Of a DNA stretch of 64,000 nt, positions 1 through 10,357 are shown in pieces. The translations under genes and the position numbers were made by a program. The stretch is from NCBI RefSeq assembly GCF_026914265.1, contig NC_069124.1, positions 3,898,213-3,962,212 on the forward strand. Direction: 5' to 3'. The stretch comes from Mya arenaria. Taxonomy: Eukaryota; Mollusca; Bivalvia; Myida; Myidae. The notes under the pieces were generated by a model. It ran no database searches. It was given only the letters and a program-made list of their open reading frames with translations, and had not been told where the DNA came from. The first letter of the stretch is position 1; each line of letters begins with the position of its first letter.

Positions 1-165
1 TGTTGGATGTAAAATCTCAGTTTTAAAAAATAAAGGTAACAAATGGAACGCTGGAAGATCTTTGCATAAGGCCGCCTTTGAATCAAATTTTAACGAAGTC
101 TTTTCGAGTTCCTTAACCGCGATTGTGTTTTAGACGGCGCATTATTTCCAATGGCCACTTAGAAG

Positions 166-468
166 CAGTGGCGTAGCTACATTAGGCCTTGTTGGCCTAG
201 GCCTAAAACTTTTTTGAAAAATGACAAATTTTAAGCAACCTAAATTTTCAATAAAAATTCTGGCTACTCAATCACTTTGAACAAAAGTTTGTGGGATTTT
301 TAACCGAAGCAAGTTTGATGTTTATTTGAACTACGTTCAGGGTGTATTGCTTGATTTTATTGTTATCAGTGCAAATATGATTCAGTGTGTGTAATGTTCA
401 TATAAAAGTACAATATCTAACATAGGACTATTGGGCCTACAAGTTTTCTAGGCATAGCTACGCCTCTG
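166..468. mobile_element. Short MITE with GTAGCTA(C)-type terminal inverted repeats
   Basis: The left end reads CAGTGGCGTAGCTAC and the right end, reverse-complemented, reads CAGAGGCGTAGCTATGCC, so this is a pair of imperfect terminal inverted repeats about 300 bp apart. A GGCCTAGGCC-type palindrome follows the left end. There is no coding capacity. This looks like a non-autonomous DNA transposon; the CAGTGGCG start resembles hAT-type ends, but no clear target duplication was found. Confidence 0.6.
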
Positions 469-1587
469 AAAAGGAATGCACCTGCACTAACGAGAATTAA
501 CTTTTATGGGAACGGTCCGGGTTTTGACAAGTATGCTTTTGAGTGACACAGAGTTATAATACATCGAATTGATTATGGGGCTTTAGTAACCATTATTATA
601 AAGCAGTTCACGGAATCAAACGAATTATGCAAATTCTTAGAAAGTTTCTTGTAATATGCAGACGTTATATATCTTCAAAGCTTCTTTTTTCGCACACAGC
701 TAATCAATATCGCTAATTCTAGTTATCTTATGCGATAGGAAGACCTTTGCCAGCTGGTACCAGAATCGGCGGAAAGGGTACCAGTCCTAAGTTTTCTGAG
801 AATGGTATACGGTATCAGACTCCTTGATTTATAACAATGACGTCATAACAAATTTCTTAACCCACATGGGAAAATCTTAAAGATATTGAAACATTGCGAC
901 TGCACATTGCAGATCTTGGCCAAAAAGAACGAAATCAGCATATTCTGTTGGCCTTCTTCGGGTCTGGTATGGCATGGAAAATAACTGCATAACGACCGTC
1001 TATAGTTAACCACGCGTTAGCGTTTGATGATATTAAATAGTAATTAACTCATCTGTTTTTGCAACCCAATCTGATCTAGACTCAAATACACAATTCAGCT
1101 AAAGATAAAAAAGAACAGTAAACCTAAATGCAAGGTAAAAACATTCATTAATTTTTTGTTTGAAGGTCTCGGCTCGACGGTCCACTGTTCTGTCACATTG
1201 ATGATCCTCCTCCGACCCGCACCGGATTCCCCTCTGTTTATATAAAATGCCTTTCACTGTGAACCGTAGAATTTGCTATAATTCCGTCCAAGGGCACCAG
1301 CAAAAGCCGCTATAGTGGGCGGGGGAACATATCAAGTGTCCGGTAGGTGGACATAGCACGCCTTAAAACTATACTAAAAAAATTCATTCGGGCATTATTT
1401 TTGTTCCTCATGTAAAATGATATATTTCTAAAGGCTGTCTTGTTTATTTCCATCCAAAGGACGGCACACATTTGCTCGTGTTACTTTTAAGCACGTTTGT
1501 CATACAGATTCCAAAAGCCTCAACCTTGGAATACGAACTTGCATGCTTTGTTGGCAGAGTTACGGGCCTGTGGCTTGAGGCAATAGC
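469..1587. other. Intergenic, no gene seen
   Basis: About 1.1 kb of AT-rich DNA without a convincing open frame, RNA gene or tandem array on either strand. Confidence 0.5.
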
Positions 1588-1596
1588 GGAAAATCT

Positions 1597-2647
1597 ATGT
1601 TCGTGAAGTTGGCAGACTGGCAGCCCAGCAGCCCAGCAGCGTGAAGTCAGCAGCCCAGCAGACTGGCAGCCTAGCAGCGTGAAGTCAGCAGCCCAGCAGA
1701 CTGACAGCCTAGCAGCGTGCAGTTAGCAGCCCAGCAGCCCAGCAGCGTGAAGTCAGCAGCCCATCAGACTGGCAGCCGCAGCCTAGCAGCGTGAAGTCAG
1801 CAGCACAGCAGACTGACAGCCTAGCAGCGTGAAGTCAGCAGCCTAGCAGCCCAGCAGCATAGCAGCGTGAGTTAGCAGTCTAGAAACCTGACGGGGTGAA
1901 GTCAATAGCTGAACAGCTGGGCAGATTAGCAGCTATGCTAAGACGAACTCGTGTGAAGTTTCCCGTCGGTTTTCAGTTTAAAAACCATAAAAAATTTGAA
2001 AAAAACAATCCTCACAATTTTTGGTTTGCAAAACACACCTTGAAATGATGCAAAAATACTCAAATGAATAATTTGAAAACATTGACACTATTCCCTTTTT
2101 GTGAACTTAGGAAATCACTTTACTCGACTTTTCGATTTCACGCTTCTGACAGCCCAGGGCAGCCCCGGGCAGCCCAGGGCAGCCCCAGGCAGCCCCGGGC
2201 GTTTTATGGTATTTTCACTCATGCTGGATACATTGCTTCTAGTATATGAAATGTTCGAATGATAACAAGTTTAATGACTTAACAACACGGAAAATTCAGA
2301 AATTCATGTTTTCAAAGCCGAAAAAAAATTGGAAAAAATCATTCACAATAATTCGTTTGCAAAATACTCTTTAAATGACGCAAAATACTAAAATGAATAT
2401 TTTTTCAACATTTACACTATTTTTTGAATGTGAACTAAAAACATCACTTTACTTCACTTTTCTATTTTAGTTTTCTGGCAGCCCCGAGCAGCCCCGGACA
2501 GCCCAGCAGCCCAGCAGCTGGGCTGCTGGGCTGCTGACTTCACGCTGCTAGGCTGTCGGTCTGCTGGGCTGCTGACTTCACGCTGCTAGGCTGCCAGTCT
2601 GCTGGGCTGCTGACTTCACGCTGCTGGGCTGCCAACTTCACGAACAT
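1597..2647. mobile_element. Mutator-like MITE (1,051 bp) with array-type TIRs and a 9-bp TSD
   Basis: The element is bounded by perfect 9-bp direct repeats, GGAAAATCT, at 1588-1596 and 2648-2656. Both ends begin (A)TGTTCGTGAAGTTGG in inverted orientation and continue into arrays of a CAGC-rich unit (GTGAAGTCAGCAGCCCAGCA plus GACTGGCAGCCTAGCAGC), about seven units on the left (1610-1880) and three to four on the right (2500-2640). The interior holds two direct copies of a segment of about 180 bp (about 1985-2165 and 2310-2490), each followed by CAGCCCCGGG-type repeats. There is no transposase. A 9-bp target duplication and long TIRs fit a non-autonomous MULE. Confidence 0.82.
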
Positions 2648-2656
2648 GGAAAATCT

Positions 2657-3289
2657 TCCTTTTTAAACAATTTCATAAAACGGAAACGACTCTCACTTAA
2701 ATTATTATCATTGATATCGGGAGAAACGAAATTGGTCAACTCTCGCTGAGCGGGATTGTGGCAAGTGGTCATGGCTTAATTAAAACGAAACCTTAAAACT
2801 CACCGATCGCCTTTTTACCATTTGTAACTAGTATATACTGGCAATTGCGAATTCTAAGATGGAATAGATTTGCCAAGAACTAGATCTCGGACATACTTGA
2901 CGCTGATCATTTAAAGCGGATGCGGTTTATTTTGAGCAAACACAGAAACCAGGTCCTGATCCGCCAATAATATTAGTCGGTACACTCCGAGGGCTGTGCG
3001 AGTTATTACGGCGAGCGCAGTGTAAATCATCATAGATACGAATATAGAAATGCGTGAATTTGCAGGCTGCTACCCTGCCTCTATGTCAGACAACCCGCCA
3101 TAGATGCTGCTCAGACTGTTCGTGCGAGGCTCCTATTGTTGTTGTTTTAAGCATTGCGTTCCCGCTTAGCCCAAATGTACAGATACTTATCGAGAATTCG
3201 TTTTCTTATGAAAGTGATGGGAAACAATCAACAAACTCAATATTATTACCATCAAAATGAAAATTTTGAATATTTTTCACTCCTCTTTT
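2657..3289. other. Intergenic, no gene seen
   Basis: No supported feature. A 68-codon plus-strand frame at 3054-3260 has no recognisable similarity or splice context. Confidence 0.4.
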
Positions 3290-3930
3290 GTTCTACCACA
3301 ATATAGCCACCTTTGTTTTAGCCGTATTTACTGGTATTTACTTGTAAACCCCATATCTGGCAGTATTCAGACATAGCGTTCAAAGCGGATTGAAATTCCA
3401 CCGCATTTTCAGCCAGAATAACTGTATCATCTGCATATAATAGTAAAAATAACTTTAAAAATTCAAGAACATCATCGTCAATAAGGTATTTCAACATCAT
3501 CACAGGCTGTTTGTAAATCATTATACTAAGTCACCATAAAATCACTTAAACCATTACAAAATAATGAGAACAGCACAGGAGAAAAGTTTTGTCGGACACC
3601 GGCCTGACTAGTAAAAATTTCAGGCAATACCACAAGACTTAGCTTTATCATACATATTGTAAATAATTGTAAAGCATTTGCCATCAATATTATAACTCAA
3701 CAACTTTTGCCATAGAGCAACTCATTAGACAGAGTCGAGCGCATTGCGGTACACAATAAAAGAACAATACAATTTCTTGCCTTTAGCTAAATACAAATCA
3801 ATAAGCATTTTTAAAGAGAAAATATGATCAACAGTGCTATAGTGTTGTTTTTTTTTCCGAAATCCTGCTTGTTCTTCACATAAAATGTTATAATTTTCAA
3901 GAAATGATGACCATTAAAAAGGAGTTACAT
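3290..3930 (-). pseudogene. Decayed non-LTR retrotransposon (LINE) reverse transcriptase fragment
   Basis: Read on the minus strand, all three frames together give a reverse transcriptase in the right order. EEQAGFRK lies near 3890, followed by STVDHIFSLKMLIDLYLAKG and then a VYRNALDSV-like segment. QAGVRQNFSPVLFSLFCN lies near 3590 (the usual form is GVRQG..LSP), and LLLYADDTVILAEN, with the catalytic YADD box, near 3420-3450. GLQVNTAKTKVAILW follows at the left end. The frame is broken several times. One break is a short tandem duplication of GTAAATAC near 3335-3350 that splits the NT(A/S)K motif. The organisation matches the Jockey/CR1/RTE-like elements common in molluscs, but clade assignment needs a search. 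It is a dead 5'-truncated fragment with no endonuclease domain and no poly(A) end seen. Confidence 0.85.
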
Positions 3931-5594
3931 ACGGGTACTTGTTTTATCTTTGCCCCGCGGGCAAGATAATAATTTCCAGCATGGTTAAATTTTTGGATCT
4001 ATTTATCTGAGGTGGGAGAAATATCTATTTTAAAACTATAGAGCGCGCAATCTTATGTCGCACGTATCTCCAAAAGTAGTTGAGGTACAGCTATTAATGT
4101 TTACGGTGCCCTGTTTGTGATGACGACCAAAAACAGCAGAGCTATGGTCATTGACTTAGTTAGAACTATATTATAAATGTGTGTAATAATTGTGTCGATT
4201 TTATCTCGAAATACGTTTGAGCTGCAGCCATGACAGTTGACTTTAATGTTTATGAGACTGCAATGTTGTTTACCTAGCTAGGGCTCTTTTTGTGGTGAAA
4301 CCCAGTTAACAGCTGATGGGCCTTTACTTTGTCAAATTAATTTATGAGGAGTGCATTTTGTATTGTGCAATCTTCTTTAAATAATTTCAGTTTATTATTC
4401 TGATAAACCAGTTTAATTATTTTACTTATGGTCTGGGACCAATAATCCTACTCCATGTTATGGGATATGCCGTTTTAATAACAGCATGTATTTGTACAAT
4501 AGCCCTGCAAACAAACGGACACTATGAGGGGGTACATAGATGTTTGTATTGAAAGAACCTATTCTTTCCAAACGTATTGAATGCCGTTGTAGAAGTCATA
4601 GAATCATGTAAATGAACTTTATGGAAAAGACCATTAGTAGACTAGTCATGTTTTATCTAAAATTCAATTATTTTTCCTAACGAGATGGCCTTATTGCTAA
4701 CATTAGGAAATATCTGACACATTATGACGAAAATCTCACTTTAACGAAAATGATCCGTTATCAAAGAAGCGCAAAACCGTTGAAACCCTCTTAATGCCCA
4801 CTTCTGGTTGTAAACACATGGTGGTAATGAGCCCATTTGCAAATAATTGTGTAGACCTTATTCTGTAATATAGTAGAGGAAAATGGGTTGTTGTAAGCCA
4901 TTAGTTTTCACACTGAATCCCTATAAGGATGCCTTTTGGATATCCACATTTGATGTTACGTGTTATTTCCTGCATTGTTTGTATATACAACTCATTCAGG
5001 CAAAAGTTGAAACCTACGCTCCTTTTTCCGTTTGTTTAAAACAAAATCGGACAGCACGTCCACATCAGGGGAAATGTTGACTTCCGATTGTTACGACGCA
5101 TCGGTGCATGAAGGTAATTTCTATCCTCACAAGTTAATTTCCTTTTACCAAAAGATAACGGTCATGCCTAATCAACTTTAGATGGGGAACTAGGAAATAA
5201 TTATCAATAAATGGCAATTCAATGTAACTGTGTCGAGTACCTCGGTTGATAATGCTTCTCAAGAACCGTGACTAAAACGATGGCCACAACATCACGTTTT
5301 ACAAATGTAATGATCAGAACTGTTGTTCTCGTGTATTTTATGGACCGTCTGTAATGAAATCTTACTATCAACTATTCTTTATTTTTTATTTCTTTGTGGT
5401 TCGTAATACAAATATAGTTTCCACATATAGCAAAATACGTCCTTTTTGAGTCCTTTCCACCTGTTCTAGCACACATGTGATTCTACATGTGATTTATTTG
5501 TTCCTTTACGATACCAATTGCCGCGTGTTTCGCATTTTGCAGCTCGGTTTTAATTCAGTTCTTAAATTAGGATTGATATATAGTAAAAAAATAA
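3931..5594. other. Intergenic, no gene seen
   Basis: AT-rich DNA. No splice-consistent coding frame, RNA gene or strong repeat was recognised. Confidence 0.45.
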
Positions 5595-5620
5595 CTAACC
5601 CTAACCCTAACCCTAACCCT
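5595..5620. repeat. Interstitial telomere-type repeat, (CTAACC)n
   Basis: Just over four uninterrupted units of the TTAGGG-type metazoan telomere repeat (C-rich strand shown). It sits inside ordinary intergenic DNA, immediately before a tandem array, so it is interstitial and not a chromosome end. Confidence 0.85.
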
Positions 5621-5724
5621 TAATATGGGCAATCAGAAATAAAAGTCATTCAATTTCTGGGATGAGAACATTATGAAAAAGGAGCAGCCTTTATCTTTAC
5701 TTTACAAAACCTATTTCTCTATTC

Positions 5725-6720
5725 TTAGTAACAGTAGCCTTGACCTTGACCCCCTGAAATGCAATCCCAAGCTAGCTCTTCACGTAAGCTACATGCACAC
5801 CAATTTTCATCACTATCTATCAATTCTTACTTAAGTTATTGAGCGAAACCAAATTTTCTATTTTAGTAACAGTGACCTTGACCCAACCCCTCAAAAGCAA
5901 TCGCCATTTAGCTCTTCAGAAATACTGCCTACACACCGAATTTCCTCACTATCCATCAATTCTTACTTAAGTTGTTGGGCGGAAACCATATTTCAATTTA
6001 AGAGACCTTGACCTTGACCCCCTGAAATGCAGCCCCAAGCTATCGTTTTACACAAGCTACTAACATACCAATTTTCATCACTATCCAATAATTCTTAATG
6101 ACGTTGTTGGGCGGAAACTATTTTTAGTGACCTTGGCCTTGACCCCCTCAAAGAATTCCCACGCTATATCTTCACATCAGGAACATTCATACCAACTGCA
6201 ATAATGCCCATCAATTATAGCTTAAGAAATTAGGCAGAAACCGTTTTTCTGTTTTAAGTAATGGTGACCTTGACCCAATGAAATGCAATCCCAAGCTAGC
6301 GTTTCACCTAAGCTACTGGCACATCAACTTTCATCACTATCCATTAACTCTTTTCTAAGTAATTCGGCTGAAACCATTTTTCTTTTTTAAGTTACCTTGA
6401 TTGTGACCCCGACCACCTCAAAAGAATTCCGAATCTAGCCCTTCAATAACTTCCTACATTCCAACTTTCATTAATATCCACCAAATTTTATTTAAGTTAT
6501 TGGGCGGAAATACTTTTCTTTTTTTAAATAACCTTGGCCTTGACCCCGACCCCTCAAAATAAATCCAAATTAGCCCTTCACATAACCTACATACACACAA
6601 ACTTTCTCCACTATCTATCATTTTTTAAGTTATTGGGCGGAAACCATTTTTCTGTTTTAGAAACAGTGACATTGGCCCAAACTTCCATCAAAAGCAACCC
6701 TAAGCTATCTCTCATATAAG
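5725..6720. repeat. Diverged tandem repeat, about 130-bp unit, about 7 copies
   Basis: Each unit contains a GTGACCTTGACC-type stretch, then CCC(C)TCAAA(A/T)GCAATCC, then TTTTCATCACTATC(C/T)A, and ends GTTATTGGGCGGAAACCAT. The GGGCGGAAAC box recurs near 5837, 5968, 6102, 6225, 6358, 6494 and 6630. Units have diverged considerably, so the array is old. The GACCTTGACC core is shared with the repeats at 23.9 and 59.4 kb, suggesting a related tandem-core (pearl/Helentron-like) element. Confidence 0.75.
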
Positions 6721-6836
6721 CTGTCTATAGTCAATAATAACTATATATAATGCCACCTCAAACGAATGTTTCGTTCGTAATAATTACCGAATCTATTTTA
6801 AAAAAACCAACATTATTTAACCGACTTTTTGCAAAT

Positions 6837-6934
6837 AACTCAAACTCAGAAGGGAGAATATAACTCAAACTCAGAAGGGAGAATATAACTCAAACACAAA
6901 AGGGAGAATATAACTCAAACTCGGAAGGGAGAAT
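6837..6934. repeat. 25-bp tandem repeat, 4 copies
   Basis: The unit is AACTCAAACTCAGAAGGGAG followed by AATAT, repeated four times with only a few substitutions. Confidence 0.9.
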
Positions 6935-7018
6935 GAAGTCATATTTTTCAGAATTATCGTTTTAGAAAATACTTATAATTTATGTATACGAAAAATGTTT
7001 CATTTCGCCCACTCCTTA

Positions 7019-7366
7019 TTAAAAGCTGCACTATCACAGATTGAACGTTTTGACAACTTTTTTATTTTATTTTTTGTCTTGTAACGAGCAAATTTTTGCG
7101 AAAATCCATGGAAACCAGTTATAATAGACTGCTGACAAAAATCAGATCGCAGATTTTTATATATAAGTTCAAAAATTGATATTTTATGCATTTTTCTTAA
7201 ACCCATAAAACATTAATTTTCGAACAAAAATGTAAAAATATACGATCTGATTTTTTGTCAGCAATCTTATATCATTTGTTTGCAGATATTTACGCAAAAA
7301 ATGCTCTTTCCAATACAAAAAATAAAAAAGTTGTTAAAATGGCCAATCTGTGAGAGTGCAGCTGTG
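7019..7366. mobile_element. Foldback MITE, TTAAA(A)GCTGCAC family, copy 1
   Basis: The ends are TTAAAAGCTGCACTATCACA on the left and, reverse-complemented, CAGCTGCACTCTCACAGATT on the right. The inverted homology extends well inwards (TTTTTGTCTTG..GAGCAAA, CAGATCG..GATTTTT), so the whole element folds into a hairpin. A second copy lies at 61057-61419. No coding capacity. Confidence 0.85.
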
Positions 7367-7882
7367 AAGAAAATGGACAAATCGTGTTTTTATTTTTATT
7401 TCTCCCGCTCGTTCCATTTTCCTCGGCTGATATGATGAACAATATTTTATCAGTGTAACCTAAAAATATCACTATGGTTTTTTATATAATCGGTTTTGGT
7501 TTTTACGTAGTTCTTTTCATACATTGACGCTGATTCCCACGTCAAAATAGGCAACCCCATATATCAATAAAATATTTCAGGTTTGTTTAGTCCGTTTATC
7601 TTAAAACAATGAAATATTTTGCATTACTTTCAAGATATGCACTTCATGCGTATGGCGTTTCTACGAATAGGGCTTTTCGTCATATATAGACTTATCAATA
7701 TAATAAGCTTCCCTAGAACATATTTAATGACACATCCAAATGTTGTCTGGCGGATAAATCAGAGATACCTACGCACTTAATCGCCTAATAGCTGTCAGTA
7801 CTTCATAGTTTCTAAAAAATAAATCATGATCTGTTCTCGGAAACATTGATTGTCTAACTGTGCAGTGATGATGAAGAGTGGA

Positions 7883-7901
7883 ATATATATATATATATAT
7901 A
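7883..7901. repeat. (AT)n microsatellite
   Basis: About nine AT dinucleotides in a row. Confidence 0.9.
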
Positions 7902-8005
7902 CAGATTTGGCATCACTATAAATGTCTAAATATGTAGATCTTTCGTAACGTATAAGTGTCCCACAGTTCAAAGTACTGGAAGGTCCGATCTGTTGTACTA
8001 TCGAA

Positions 8006-8592
8006 GTGTGTGTGTGTGTGTGCGTGTGTGCGTGTGTGCGTGTGTGCGTGTGTGCGTGCGTGCGTGTGTGCGTGTGTGCGTGTGTGCGTGCGTGCGTGCG
8101 TGCGTGTGTGCGTGTGTGCGTGTGTGCGTGTGTGCGTGCGTGCGTGTGTGCGTGTGTGCGTGTGTGCGTGCGTGCGTGTGTGCGTGTGTGCGTGCGTGTG
8201 TGTGTGCGTGTGTGCGTGCGTGCGTGCGTGCGTGTGTGTGTGTGTGCGTGTGTGCGTGTGTGCGTGTGTGCGTGTGTGCGTGCGTGCGTGCGTGCGTGTG
8301 TGCGTGTGTGCGTGTGTGCGTGTGTGCGTGTGTGCGTGTGTGCGTGTGTGCGTGCGTGCGTGTGTGCGTGTGTGCGTGTGTGCGTGTGTGCGTGCGTGCG
8401 TGTGTGCGTGTGTGCGTGTGTGCGTGCGTGCGTGTGTGCGTGCGTGCGTGCGTGCGTGTGTGCGTGTGTGCGTGCGTGCGTGCGTGCGTGCGTGTGTGTG
8501 TGCGTGTGTGCGTGCGTGCGTGCGTGCGTGCGTGCGTGTGTGCGTGTGTGCGTGTGTGCGTGTGTGCGTGCGTGCGTGCGTGCGTGCGTGTG

Positions 8593-8631
<39 letters not shown>

Positions 8632-8698
8632 CGTGCGTGTGTGCGTACGTGCGTGCGTGCGCGCGCGTGCGTGCGTACATGCGTGCGTGTGTGCGTTC
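8006..8698. repeat. Compound TG/CG microsatellite, about 0.7 kb
   Basis: Pure alternating pyrimidine-purine DNA of TGTG, TGCG and CGTG tetranucleotides in irregular order, with a single interruption (GTGCTGTG) near 8590. Because the period is even and not a multiple of three, frames stay open on both strands and give Cys/Val and Thr/His polymers; these are not genes. The alternation makes this a strong candidate for left-handed (Z) DNA. Confidence 0.97.
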
Positions 8699-8719
8699 GT
8701 TAAACCCCAGTTAAAAGTT

Positions 8720-10357
8720 CATACGTAGCAGGGTCTAGAAACAAAACACAGGGATATTGCGATAGGCAGCTTTGCGATTGTTTTCTTTGATTAGTCAATG
8801 ACAATGAGCTTGTATGGATGTTTAAATGTAATGTCGTATAATTTTAATGTATTTCGAGTGCCCTAGTCCCTGTTTTTTTTCTCTAATTAGCAGATGTGTT
8901 TATAGTCATTGATCGCGATTGAATCAGAAAAACAAGTTTTCCTGCTGTCGATAAATTGCTCTTATAAGCTAAAGTCAGTCCAAACCTTAGTGTATTAACA
9001 ACGAAATAGACCCTTATTAATCAAACCATGTCTTTTTATCTAATGACAAAAGATAATACGAAAACAGGATTCTCGCTCCATTTAACATGGCATGGTCTGT
9101 TTACTGTATTAATGATCGAAAATAAAAATAAGGACATAATTTCATTGCCATAGCTTTTCTCTGCGAGCTTAGGTGAATTGTTTAATACTTTCGAAAGTGT
9201 TTATTGAACTTAACTTGATCTGATCATTTGTGCTTGATTTACGAATTAAGGTATCGTATATAAACACTAATAATGCTTTAAGTTAGTCGTCGACCTTTAT
9301 AGAATATTCCACATGTACAAGGGAAACTACAGGGACAAGTCCAGTCGAAGACCCTTGTTAAGGTATGACAGAGACTAAACACGTGACACACAACGTTCCA
9401 ACAACATGTTGACATATCTGTACCAGTAAGTGTTGGGGTGAACGCCTTGAAACGGTCGGCGAAACAGGATGTCATGCCTTTTTTATCCGAATAGTGGTAC
9501 ATATCTATCTCAAGAAATTACATGTTCACGATGACAAGTGGTGAACTTGTTTCTATATTGTTTTGATTGAATTTTACAGATTTTATTTATTTCGATTTAT
9601 GTTTTGGTTTAAAAATGAAGTTATGAAACTATGATATTTTTGCGAGTTTTTATGAACCATTTTACAACCTTTCACAAAATAGATTCGGGCATCCATGCTT
9701 AACAAACAAATTGAACGAAAAAGCTGAAGCAGCGATTTATTTCGAGGATTTAGACCAGTAAGCAACACGCGTGGTTCAAAGAGTTTGTATTTACTCCATG
9801 CCAGTTCGACTGACGGTAAGCATATATTGTCCTACGCCTGTTTTCTTTAAAGGTAAACTGAATGCTAACAAGAACTTCGTTCTAAGAAAAATCACTCGGC
9901 AGTCAAACTTGGTAGAACTTTCCTTTAAAGACATTATTTATATGAAAAACTACAAAAATAGGTCCAATAACATAAATCCCGTTCGATACGGCACAAGGTC
10001 AACGCCAATAGCACAGAACAGCAAAACACATCACAGAAAACACACTGCATATATACTACATACAGCTAGGCGTGTTATTGTAAGTATTGTAAGGTACCGC
10101 CTTGGAAGGTCAACAAAATATAACAAAACAAAATTAGTTTTTATATTAACCTATTAATTAATATTAAAAAGCTGGAATAAACTTGAAAGCGTTGATATTT
10201 ACAGACTGTTTGTAAGAGTGAATTATTTTCATCATTTGAACCATTTACTACGATGTAGTGATTCGACTAATTATTTTGATTAATGATCTAATAATGGCGA
10301 TAATGATGTACGAGAATATCGGTAATTTTCTGTGGTTCATGTACTTTTTTATCAATT
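8720..10357. other. Intergenic, no gene recognised
   Basis: A 128-codon plus-strand frame at 9771-10157 is the longest non-repeat open frame here. Its basic, Asn-rich translation matches no family I know and no splice or promoter context supports it. Confidence 0.4.

Noticed and set aside
7916-8728. Several 236-254 codon frames of Cys/Val/Arg/Ala or Thr/His/Arg
   Set aside because: They are translations of the TG/CG microsatellite, open in several frames on both strands; no unique coding sequence.
9771-10157. 128-codon plus-strand frame as a gene
   Set aside because: No family resemblance, no promoter or splice context, and composition equal to the surrounding DNA.
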